This document shows positions 7,685 through 14,200 of a DNA stretch of 21,706 nucleotides, piece by piece. The notes under the pieces were generated by a model, which did no database searches, was not told the origin of the DNA, and worked only from the letters and a program-made list of their open reading frames with translations. Source of the stretch: Acidothermaceae bacterium (GTDB taxonomy: Bacteria; Actinomycetota; Actinomycetes; Acidothermales; Acidothermaceae); the NCBI GenBank assembly GCA_025925185.1, contig JAICLV010000022.1, positions 1 to 21,706 on the forward strand. The letters run 5' to 3'. Numbering within the stretch: position 1 is the first letter of the stretch; each line of letters begins with the position of its first letter. A program made the translations under genes and the position numbers.

Positions 7685-9311
7685 GCAACTGAACGAGGCG
7701 CTCGACGTCCAGCGCCAGCTCACCGGCAAGAACCGCAAGCGGCTCGGGCAACTCATCGTCGAGATGGGTTTCCTCACCGAGCGGCAGATCGCAGAAGCGC
7801 TCGCCGAGTTGCTCGCGCTCGACCTGATCGACGGTGGCGACCTCGCCGTCCCCATGGAGGTCGCGCGGCTGCTGCCCCGGCAGGTCGCCGAGCGCGCCCG
7901 GGTGCTGGTGCTCGGCCGCACGACCGACGGTTTGCGCGTCGCAACCGCCGACCCCACGAACGTGGTCGCCTTGGACGACGTGCGCGCCTACACCGGCGCG
8001 CATTCGTTGTCGCTAGTCGTCGCGACCGAGTCGATGATCCAAGAGCACATCGCGCGCGTTTACTCGATGACCGAGGACGCCCGGATGGCCGTCCAAGCCA
8101 CCGACGACGACCTGCACAACGCGGTCGAGGACGCGATGCTCGCGAAGGCCGCCGACCAGGCGCCAACGGTTCGGCTGGTGAATCAAATCCTGTCGGACGC
8201 CGTGCGGATGGGCGCGAGCGACGTCCACATCGAGCAACAAAGCGACGGCGTCTGGATCCGGCACCGCATCGACGGCGTGTTGCATGACGTCACCCGCGTG
8301 CACAAAGGGGCGGCGCCCGCGCTAGTCAGCCGATTGAAGATCGTCTCCTCGATGGACATCGCCGAACGCCGGCTGCCGCAAGACGGCCGGATGAAGATGG
8401 AGGCCAACGGCGTCCTCATCGACGCGCGGGTGAGCACCCTGCCGTCGGTGCACGGCGAGAAGGTCGTCATCCGGATGCTGCCGAACGCGGAGAAGATCAC
8501 CGCCCTCGAGGGCCTAGGCATGGAGCCTGAGCAGCTCAAGCAGCTCGTCCACGCCGCCTCGGCCGCGCAGGGTTTGGTGCTGATCACCGGCCCGACCGGG
8601 TCCGGCAAGACGAACACGTTGTATTCGTTGCTCTCGCACGTGTCGAACCGCGAGCGCAACGTCGTCACGCTTGAAGACCCCGTCGAGATCCAACTGCCGG
8701 GCATCACACAGGTGCAGATCAACGAACGCGCCGGCCTGACGTTCGCCCGCGGGCTGCGATCGATCCTGCGCCAAGACCCCGACGTCGTCCTTGTCGGCGA
8801 GGTGCGCGACACCGAGACGGCCGGACTCGCGATCGAGGCGTCGCTCACCGGTCACCTCGTGATGACGACCCTGCACACGAACAACGCGGCGTCCGCGGTG
8901 ACCCGGCTCGTCGACATGGGCGCCGAGCCGTTCCTCGTCGCGTCGTCCATGACGTTGGTGGTGGCCCAGCGGTTGGTGCGGCTGCCATGCGCGCACTGCG
9001 CCCAGCCCTACAAGCCGCCAGCCGAGTTGCTGCAACACCTGGGTATCGACACCGCGTTTCTCGACGGCGCGACGCCACGCCGCGGCATCGGGTGCACCGA
9101 GTGCAACGAGACCGGTTATCGCGGTCGCGTCGGCATCTTCGAGGTGCTGCCGACGACGCCTGAGATCCGCGAGGCTATCGTCAAAACACCGACTGAATCG
9201 GCGGTCTCCCGCACGGCGGCCGCCGCAGGGATCGTCACACTGCGGCAGGCGGGCCTGCTGAAGGCGGTCCGGGGGCAGACGACGTTCGAGGAAGTGCTGC
9301 GCGTCACCTGA
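7602..9311 (+). CDS. GspE/PilB-family type II secretion / type IV pilus assembly ATPase
   Basis: 569 residues from ATG 7602 with GGGAG 6 nt upstream. Residues about 12-140 are the MshE-N/T2SSE-N domain (LGDVLVERDLITREQLNEAL, LGQLIVEMGFLTERQIAEALAE). The C-terminal motor has Walker A GPTGSGKTN (330-338), the Asp-box region VTLEDPVE, Walker B DPDVVLVGEVRDTET, and the His-box GHLVMTTLHTNNA. The zinc-binding pairs are C463-x2-C466 and C498-x2-C501. All catalytic elements are intact, so it is a likely hexameric ATPase driving pilus or pseudopilus polymerisation at the membrane. No pilC, pilT, pilin, prepilin peptidase or secretin gene is nearby, so it looks detached from its system. It overlaps the preceding permease gene, which suggests transcription from the zinc operon or a promoter inside it. 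Confidence 0.93.
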   Translation: MSAEPVTGLPERRRLGDVLVERDLITREQLNEALDVQRQLTGKNRKRLGQLIVEMGFLTERQIAEALAELLALDLIDGGDLAVPMEVARLLPRQVAERARVLVLGRTTDGLRVATADPTNVVALDDVRAYTGAHSLSLVVATESMIQEHIARVYSMTEDARMAVQATDDDLHNAVEDAMLAKAADQAPTVRLVNQILSDAVRMGASDVHIEQQSDGVWIRHRIDGVLHDVTRVHKGAAPALVSRLKIVSSMDIAERRLPQDGRMKMEANGVLIDARVSTLPSVHGEKVVIRMLPNAEKITALEGLGMEPEQLKQLVHAASAAQGLVLITGPTGSGKTNTLYSLLSHVSNRERNVVTLEDPVEIQLPGITQVQINERAGLTFARGLRSILRQDPDVVLVGEVRDTETAGLAIEASLTGHLVMTTLHTNNAASAVTRLVDMGAEPFLVASSMTLVVAQRLVRLPCAHCAQPYKPPAELLQHLGIDTAFLDGATPRRGIGCTECNETGYRGRVGIFEVLPTTPEIREAIVKTPTESAVSRTAAAAGIVTLRQAGLLKAVRGQTTFEEVLRVT

Positions 9312-9396
9312 CCGTCTCAGCTGCTTGGACGCGCCCTCGCCTGGGCATGACAACCGACGTCCGCTTGTGAGTCTCGATGTCGGTGGAGGTCGCGCT

Positions 9397-10404
9397 GTGC
9401 CAGCGCAAGTTGTCGTGGTGACTGGGGCTAGCGGGGGGATCGGCCGGGCGACCGCGCGGGCCTTCGGATCGCGCGGCGCCAAGGTCGCGTTGCTCGCGCG
9501 AGGCGCGACGGGCCTCGCGGCGGCGGCGGACGACGTGCGGGCCGAGGGCGGCGAGGCGCTGCCGATCGAGATCGACGTCGCCGACCCGGCGCAGGTTTTC
9601 GACGCCGCGGCGCGCGTGGAGAACGAGCTCGGCCCGATCGACGTCTGGGTCAACGTCGCCTTCACGTCGGTGTTCGCGCCCTTCGACCAGATCAAGCCCG
9701 ACGAGTTCAAGCGAGTCACCGAGGTGAGCTACCTCGGATTCGTGTACGGCACGATGGCCGCGCTCGAGCGGATGAAGCCCCGCGACCGCGGCGCGATCGT
9801 GCAGGTCGGGTCGGCGCTCGCGTATCGCGGGATTCCCTTGCAGAGCGCGTATTGCGGGGCCAAGCACGGCATTCGCGGCTTCCACGAGTCGCTGCGCACC
9901 GAGCTGCTGCACGACAAGAGCAACGTGCGGATAACCATGGTGCACATGCCTGCGGTGAACACGCCGCAGTTCTCGTGGGTGCTGTCGCGACTGCCCAAGC
10001 ACGCCCAGCCGGTGCCGCCGATCTACCAGCCGGAATTCGCGGCCCGCGCGGTGCTTTTCGCTGCCGACCACCCGCACCGGCGCGAGTACTGGGCGGGTAA
10101 GAGCACCGCGATGACGATCATCGCCAACAAGTTCTTCCCCGGGCTCCTCGACCGGTACCTGGCCAAGACCGGGTACGAGTCGCAGCAGACCTCGCAGCCG
10201 CGCTCGCCCGACCAACCCGCGAACCTGGTCGACCCCGCCGATGGCGCCGACGGCCACGACTTCGGCGCGCACGGGATCTTCGACGACAAGTCCAAGAGCG
10301 ACGACCCGCAACTGTGGGCGTCGCACCACCACGGCACGCTAATCGGCGCGGCCGCCGGGGTGGCGGCGACGGCCGTGGGGGTCGCGGTGGCCCGCCGCCG
10401 CTAG
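9397..10404 (+). CDS. Short-chain dehydrogenase/reductase with C-terminal hydrophobic tail
   Basis: 335 residues from GTG 9397, chosen because GGAGG lies 7 nt upstream; in-frame TTG at 9325 has no such site. It is a classical Rossmann SDR: nucleotide-binding TGASGGIGRA at residues about 9-18, DVADP, a VNVAF segment where NNAG is usual, and catalytic S139 and Y152-x3-K156. The reaction is NAD(P)-dependent oxidation or reduction of an unknown alcohol or ketone. After the SDR core (about residue 260) comes a polar linker rich in D, S, P and K, then HHHGTLIGAAAGVAATAVGVAVARRR, a hydrophobic stretch with a basic end. This is consistent with a tail anchor. The next gene lies 152 nt downstream behind a hairpin terminator, so this gene may be a single transcription unit. 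Confidence 0.88.
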   Translation: MPAQVVVVTGASGGIGRATARAFGSRGAKVALLARGATGLAAAADDVRAEGGEALPIEIDVADPAQVFDAAARVENELGPIDVWVNVAFTSVFAPFDQIKPDEFKRVTEVSYLGFVYGTMAALERMKPRDRGAIVQVGSALAYRGIPLQSAYCGAKHGIRGFHESLRTELLHDKSNVRITMVHMPAVNTPQFSWVLSRLPKHAQPVPPIYQPEFAARAVLFAADHPHRREYWAGKSTAMTIIANKFFPGLLDRYLAKTGYESQQTSQPRSPDQPANLVDPADGADGHDFGAHGIFDDKSKSDDPQLWASHHHGTLIGAAAGVAATAVGVAVARRR

Positions 10405-10492
10405 AACCCCGGGCGACAAGCGGCCTTCGCCGCCCCGCAGCGAAATCCGCGGGCCGGAACAACCTTGCCCGTGCCAGACTTTCACTCCTTGG

Positions 10493-10522
10493 CCAACCGG
10501 GACCGTCGTCCCGCTTGGTTTT
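10493..10522 (+). terminator. Rho-independent terminator (or attenuator) after the SDR gene
   Basis: CCAA-c-CGGGAC (10493-10503), tetraloop CGTC, GTCCCG-c-TTGG (10508-10518), then TTTT. The stem is 10 paired bases with one C-C mismatch. It lies 88 nt after the SDR stop and 34 nt before the EamA start. It could end SDR transcription or attenuate read-through into the transporter gene. Flanking near-direct repeats GCCAGACTTT and GCCAGTCTTT frame the hairpin. Confidence 0.65.
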
Positions 10523-10556
10523 CGCCAGTCTTTGTTGACCGGGTTCAAGGAGCGCG

Positions 10557-11519
10557 ATGTCGAAGCGGGGTTGGTTGCTCTTCGCGGCCATGTCGCTGAT
10601 TTGGGGCATCCCTTACCTGCTGATCAAGGTCGCCGACGAAGAGCTGACGCCGGCCACCGTGGTGTTCTTGCGCACCGGGATCGCGGCGCTGCTGCTGGTG
10701 CCGATCGCCGCGCGCCGTGGACTGCTCCGACCGCTGCTGGCCAAGTGGCAGTGGGTGGTGATCTACACGGTCGTCGAGATCGCCGGGCCCTGGCTGCTCC
10801 TCACCCATGCCGAGACGCGGTTGTCTAGCTCGCTGTCGGGCCTGCTGATCGCGGCGGTGCCGCTGATCGGCGCGATCGTGCTCGCGGGCCTGGGCAGCTC
10901 CGACCGGCATGACGACCGGCTCGACGCCAAGCGGCTGGTGGGTCTGTTGATCGGCCTCGCCGGCGTCGGCGTGCTGGTCGGGGTCGACGTCAGCGGCAGC
11001 GACGCGTGGGCGGTCGTCGAGATCGCCTTCACCGCGGTCGGGTACGCCGTCGGGCCGATCATCATCGCGCGCAAGCTCACCGACCTCCCCGCACTCGGTG
11101 TGGTGGCCGCGTCGCTCGGCCTGACCGCGCTCGGCTACGCCCCCGTCGCGCTGACCCAGCTGCCGTCGCACGTCAGCGGCCGGGTCGCCTGGTCGGTGGC
11201 CGGGCTCGCGCTGGTGTGCACCGCGCTCGCGTTCATCGTGTTCTTCGCGCTCATCGCCGAAGTCGGCCCGGCCCGGGCGACGGTGATCACCTACGTCAAT
11301 CCGGCCGTCGCGCTGGTGCTCGGCGTGCTGCTGCTCAACGAGGACTTCACCGTCGGCATCGCGATCGGATTCCCGCTGATCTTGCTCGGCTGCTTCTTCG
11401 CGACCGGGCGCAACCGGCCGGCACGCGACACCGCCGTTGCGGTGCAAACCGCTGTTCCCGCGCAGGCCGCCGATTCGGCGCTGGCCCGCCAACCGATGCC
11501 CGAGGTGGCCGAACCGTAG
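10557..11519 (+). CDS. EamA/DMT-superfamily transporter
   Basis: 320 residues from ATG 10557 with AAGGAG 5 nt upstream. The protein has about ten hydrophobic segments in two EamA repeats. The first repeat begins MSLIWGIPYLLIKVADEELTP and continues VFLRTGIAALLLVPIA. The second includes GYAVGPIIIARKLTD, FALIAEVGPARATVITYVNPAVALVLGVLLLNE and IGFPLILLGCFFATGRN. The WGxxYLxIK start and the YVNPxVAxxLGxxxLxE motif are diagnostic of drug/metabolite exporters of the inner membrane. The substrate cannot be told from sequence. The next gene starts 11 nt after the stop, so the two are probably co-transcribed. Confidence 0.93.
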   Translation: MSKRGWLLFAAMSLIWGIPYLLIKVADEELTPATVVFLRTGIAALLLVPIAARRGLLRPLLAKWQWVVIYTVVEIAGPWLLLTHAETRLSSSLSGLLIAAVPLIGAIVLAGLGSSDRHDDRLDAKRLVGLLIGLAGVGVLVGVDVSGSDAWAVVEIAFTAVGYAVGPIIIARKLTDLPALGVVAASLGLTALGYAPVALTQLPSHVSGRVAWSVAGLALVCTALAFIVFFALIAEVGPARATVITYVNPAVALVLGVLLLNEDFTVGIAIGFPLILLGCFFATGRNRPARDTAVAVQTAVPAQAADSALARQPMPEVAEP

Positions 11520-11530
11520 GCTGGACGCCG

Positions 11531-12514
11531 ATGAAGCGTCTCGCCTGGCCACTCACGGGCCTGCTCGTCGTCGCGGTCGCGGCCGCCGGATGCACATCGA
11601 CCAAGCACGCCAGCGCGCGCGGCATCTCATCGGCCTCCCCGGCGTCGGCACTGTCCAGCACGGCGACGAGCCCCGCGCCCGGCCTCAACCTCGCGAGCCC
11701 ACTCGCGTCGCCGCCCAGCGTCCCCGACCCGACCTCGCAATCGACCGCGCCGACGTCCGCGCAGGCAACGACGGCGCAGGCAACGACGGCGCATGCAACG
11801 ACGTCGGCTCCGGTGGCGAACCCGGACCCGAAGTCGTCGACCAAACCGCCGGTCGCGCCCCCGCCAAAGCCGAAGCCGACAACGCCCGCGCCGCAACCCA
11901 AGCCGCCCGCGCCGCTGCTCGTGGAGCAGCTCGCCGACGTCGGCAACGCGCGGCAGGTCGTCATCGTGACATCTTCGAGTTGGACGACGAACGTCGCGAC
12001 CCTGCAGACGTTCGAGAAGGGCACCACCGGCTGGCACCCGGTTTTCCCGGCCATGGCAGCGCATATCGGCCGCGCCGGGTTCTCCGCCGACAAGCACGAG
12101 GGCGACCTCAAGACACCGGCCGGCAAGTACGGGTTCGGAACGATGTTCGGCCAACGCGCGAACCCCGGGGTCAAATTCCCCTACCGACAAGCGGATTCCC
12201 AGTCGGTCTGGGTCGACGACGTCAAGTCGCCGTACTACAACACGTGGCAGGAAAACGCCGCCTTGAGCGGCGAGCACCTCGCGTCGTCCGCATACGCGAC
12301 CGCGTACGCCTACGCCGCCGCGATCGCGTACAACGTCAACCCGATCGTGAAGGGCAAGGGCAGCGCCATCTTCTTGCATGTGAGCACGGGCGGTGGCACC
12401 GCGGGTTGCGTGTCCGTCGCGCAGTCGAATTTGCTGCAGGTGTTGCGCTGGCTCGACCCCGCGAAGGCGCCGATCATCGTGATGGGGCCGACGTCGGTGA
12501 TCCGGCAGTACTGA
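11531..12514 (+). CDS. L,D-transpeptidase-like (YkuD-fold) lipoprotein
   Basis: 327 residues from ATG 11531. The N terminus is a lipoprotein signal (MKRLAWPLTGLLVVAVAAAGC) with C21 as lipid site. Residues about 22-130 form a low-complexity Ser/Thr/Ala/Pro linker containing three tandem AQATT-like repeats and KPPVAPPPKPKPTTPAP, a wall-spanning type of stalk. The C-terminal part (about 135-327) has the YkuD-type signature with H283 in IFLHVSTGGGTAGCVSV and nucleophile C293, ending LRWLDPAKAPIIVMG. Conserved upstream blocks are KHEGDLKTPAGKYGFGTMFG and YYNTW. The enzyme class forms or edits 3-3 peptidoglycan crosslinks outside the membrane. A typical Ig-like mycobacterial domain is absent, so the precise role is uncertain. 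It ends directly against the convergent HExxH gene without a gap. Confidence 0.85.
   Translation: MKRLAWPLTGLLVVAVAAAGCTSTKHASARGISSASPASALSSTATSPAPGLNLASPLASPPSVPDPTSQSTAPTSAQATTAQATTAHATTSAPVANPDPKSSTKPPVAPPPKPKPTTPAPQPKPPAPLLVEQLADVGNARQVVIVTSSSWTTNVATLQTFEKGTTGWHPVFPAMAAHIGRAGFSADKHEGDLKTPAGKYGFGTMFGQRANPGVKFPYRQADSQSVWVDDVKSPYYNTWQENAALSGEHLASSAYATAYAYAAAIAYNVNPIVKGKGSAIFLHVSTGGGTAGCVSVAQSNLLQVLRWLDPAKAPIIVMGPTSVIRQY
11759..11803 (+). repeat. Three tandem 15-bp repeats in the L,D-transpeptidase linker
   Basis: GCGCAGGCAACGACG occurs twice exactly (11759-11773, 11774-11788), then once with one change (11789-11803). In frame it encodes AQATT-like units in the flexible stalk, so repeat number changes would only alter stalk length. 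Confidence 0.85.
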
Positions 12515-13162
12515 TCAGCTCGCCCACGCGGCGTTGGGCAAGTGCAGATCGAGCGTGCCTCCGGGCCGGCAATCGCCCGTCGTGTACCCGTCGGGCATCC
12601 GCGGATAGAACAGCCGCCAGTACCGCACCGCGAGCAAATGCGCGTCTGCCGGTGACGCTCCGAGCAACTCCGCCATCTCGGTGTCGTGCTGCGTCGCATA
12701 GCACTCGGCGACGGCCTCGCTGGTATTCCCCGCCATGTGCATCGACTCGTGCGTCAAGACGTGCACCGCCTGCACCTGCTCGTCGCTCGGACGCCGCTTG
12801 TTGGAGTCGAGGTACTTCTGCAAGTCGTTGCACTGCTGGTGCTTGATGAGCGTCTTGCGCTCGGGAACACCGTCGGGTCCCCACGCCACCCAGCCAAGTT
12901 CGTTGCCCATATCGACGGCCGACCCGGTCAGCGTCTGGCAGTTGACCTTGACCGAGACTCCGACGAGCTTCGACGCCGCGTGCCCCAGCCGAGCGTCGAG
13001 ATTGGCGCGGACGACGACGGGCAACGTCGCCACGACCGCGAGCACTGCGCACGAGCCGACCGAGATGGCGGGAAAGGCGCCGCCAGCCGCGCGCGTCGAC
13101 AGCAGCCAGCGCAAGAGCAAGGCCGCCGCGCCGAGCGCGGCGACGACCGCCACGTCGAACAT
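12515..13162 (-). CDS. Membrane-anchored HExxH protein, putative zinc metalloprotease of unknown family
   Basis: 215 residues from ATG 13162 (two in-frame GTG codons just upstream could add two residues). I do not recognise the family. Two hydrophobic segments lie at the N terminus (about 3-21 and 31-52). A soluble domain follows with H138-E139-S140-M141-H142, an HExxH zinc motif, then E149 and E153 in NTSEAVAECYATQ. Either glutamate could be the third ligand of a gluzincin-like site. Cysteines at 75, 111, 154 and 198 may form disulfides, which suits an extracytoplasmic location. The rest includes RYWRLFYPRMPDGY near the C terminus. The gene is convergent with the L,D-transpeptidase gene with no intergenic base and lies 86 nt downstream of the DUF5709 gene on the same strand. 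A cell-wall or surface protein substrate is possible but is only inference. Confidence 0.75.
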   Translation of the reverse strand: MFDVAVVAALGAAALLLRWLLSTRAAGGAFPAISVGSCAVLAVVATLPVVVRANLDARLGHAASKLVGVSVKVNCQTLTGSAVDMGNELGWVAWGPDGVPERKTLIKHQQCNDLQKYLDSNKRRPSDEQVQAVHVLTHESMHMAGNTSEAVAECYATQHDTEMAELLGASPADAHLLAVRYWRLFYPRMPDGYTTGDCRPGGTLDLHLPNAAWAS

Positions 13163-13248
13163 CACCACGTCAGCGCTATCGGCAGGATCGGCTATGCGCG
13201 TGAGCGGCCACCGCGGGCAAGCTAATCGCGCGCGTTGCGCTCGACCGG

Positions 13249-13662
13249 CTATTCCGGCTCGAGGTGGATTGCCCGCTCCTCCTGGGTGAGCCCGCCGCCG
13301 TCGCGCCCCACGTCGGTGGCGTCGGTGTCCGGCTCGGTGTCGCCGGGCTGCAGCCGCTCGTCGTTCACGAGCCGGCCCACGTCGGCCGATTCATCGGCTC
13401 GCCGACGACGGCCGTCGTTGATCTCCTCGAGGACGGGATCGGGCAGCTCTCGAGCGAGCCGGACGTCGTGCGGCTCGCCCTCGATCTGCTCCTCGACCGT
13501 CGTGCCCCAATCGACGCTCGCGTTCGGGGCGTCTCCAGGCAGGGGCAGCTCCTGGGGGTCTTCGGCCTCTTGCTGCTCGGGGGTGCCGTCTTGCAGGTCG
13601 GGAATCCCGGCGTCCTCGAAGCGCGAGCCCGGGTCGTGATGATGCGCTCGATCTGCGGTCAT
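13249..13662 (-). CDS. DUF5709 family protein
   Basis: 137 residues from ATG 13662; the frame continues upstream, but that part is arginine-rich shadow sequence. The protein is very acidic and probably disordered. It carries the DUF5709 pattern: DAGIPDLQDGTPEQQEAED, VDWGTTVEEQIEGEPHDVRLARELPDP, GRLVNDE and a C-terminal DVGRDGGGLTQEERAIHLE. DUF5709 proteins are found across actinobacteria and have no established biochemical role. Here the gene is divergent from a ChaB-like gene, and a candidate SigB/SigF-type -10 (GGGTAC) ends 10 nt before the ATG, implying a leaderless or nearly leaderless mRNA. A stress-related function is inferred only from this promoter and neighbour. Confidence 0.82.
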   Translation of the reverse strand: MTADRAHHHDPGSRFEDAGIPDLQDGTPEQQEAEDPQELPLPGDAPNASVDWGTTVEEQIEGEPHDVRLARELPDPVLEEINDGRRRRADESADVGRLVNDERLQPGDTEPDTDATDVGRDGGGLTQEERAIHLEPE

Positions 13663-13672
13663 GTGATGCCGC

Positions 13673-13697
13673 GTACCCCCTCGACCCACCGTCAAGC
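13673..13697 (-). promoter_or_regulatory. Candidate SigB/SigF-like promoter for the DUF5709 gene
   Basis: On the minus strand GCTT (13697-13694), 15-nt spacer, GGGTAC (13678-13673). This resembles the GTTT-N15/16-GGGTA pattern of actinobacterial SigB/SigF promoters. The predicted transcript would start within a few bases of ATG 13662. Confidence 0.4.
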
Positions 13698-13698
13698 G

Positions 13699-13724
13699 GC
13701 TTGCTGTCAAGCAATCGCGGGTAA
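13699..13724 (+). promoter_or_regulatory. Candidate SigB/SigF-like promoter for the ChaB gene
   Basis: GCTT (13699-13702), 16-nt spacer, GGGTAA (13719-13724), 38 nt before ATG 13762. Its -35-like element sits back-to-back with that of the divergent DUF5709 promoter, forming the short palindrome CAAGC-gg-CTTG-type core. The TTGCT-gtca-AGCAA inverted repeat (13701-13714) lies in its spacer. Confidence 0.4.
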
Positions 13725-13761
13725 GGGCCGGGGGTCGGCCGAACCGATGAAAGGAGCACCG

Positions 13762-14172
13762 ATGCCCGCGCGTAAGACGATGCCAAGCACAGTGGCGCGC
13801 TCCTCGAAGAAGGCGCAAGACACGTGGGCGAAGACCTACGACTCCGCGTTGAAGGAGTACGGCGAGGGCGACCGGCCACGTCGCACGGCGTTCGCCTCGC
13901 TCAAGCACAGCTTTGAGAAGGTGGGCGACCACTGGGAGTCGAAAGCGAAAAAAGGACCCTCAGACAAGCAGGCGGCCCGCGGCGGAGCGGCCGCTCGCCG
14001 TCGTCCAGCCAAGACCGCCGGCGGCGTTGACGCCAACGCGAGCAAGCAGCATCTCTACGACCTCGCGAAGCGACTCGACGTGCCCGGACGTTCAACGATG
14101 AGCAAGGGCGAGCTGGTCGACGCGCTGCGCAAGGCGAACAACCGGAAAACGGCAAGCGCCCGCTCGAAGTGA
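13762..14172 (+). CDS. ChaB-domain protein with C-terminal Rho-N/SAP-like motif
   Basis: 136 residues from ATG 13762 with AAAGGAG 6 nt upstream; another ATG at 13747 lies before the ribosome site and is rejected. Residues about 15-65 form a ChaB domain (AQDTWAKTYDSALKEYG, RRTAFASLKHSFEKVGDHWE). A basic linker rich in A, R and K follows. The C-terminal 40 residues (SKQHLYDLAKRLDVPGRSTMSKGELVDALRKANN) look like a Rho-N/SAP-type helical motif often found in nucleic-acid-binding proteins. The whole protein is strongly basic, so DNA or RNA binding is plausible. ChaB was first described as a putative cation transport regulator, but this architecture in actinobacteria is better viewed as a small stress-associated protein. 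A 10-bp hairpin overlaps its stop codon. Confidence 0.87.
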   Translation: MPARKTMPSTVARSSKKAQDTWAKTYDSALKEYGEGDRPRRTAFASLKHSFEKVGDHWESKAKKGPSDKQAARGGAAARRRPAKTAGGVDANASKQHLYDLAKRLDVPGRSTMSKGELVDALRKANNRKTASARSK

Positions 14173-14180
14173 GCGGGCGC
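14156..14180. terminator. Bidirectional terminator hairpin overlapping the ChaB stop codon
   Basis: GCGCCCGCTC (14156-14165) and GAGCGGGCGC (14171-14180) form a perfect 10-bp stem with loop GAAGT. The stop codon TGA is 14170-14172. No T tract follows, as is common in GC-rich actinobacteria. It lies between the convergent ChaB and NlpC/P60 genes (20 nt before the latter's stop) and could serve both. Confidence 0.6.
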
Positions 14181-14200
14181 CTGCGCGGGCTTGAGGCGGG

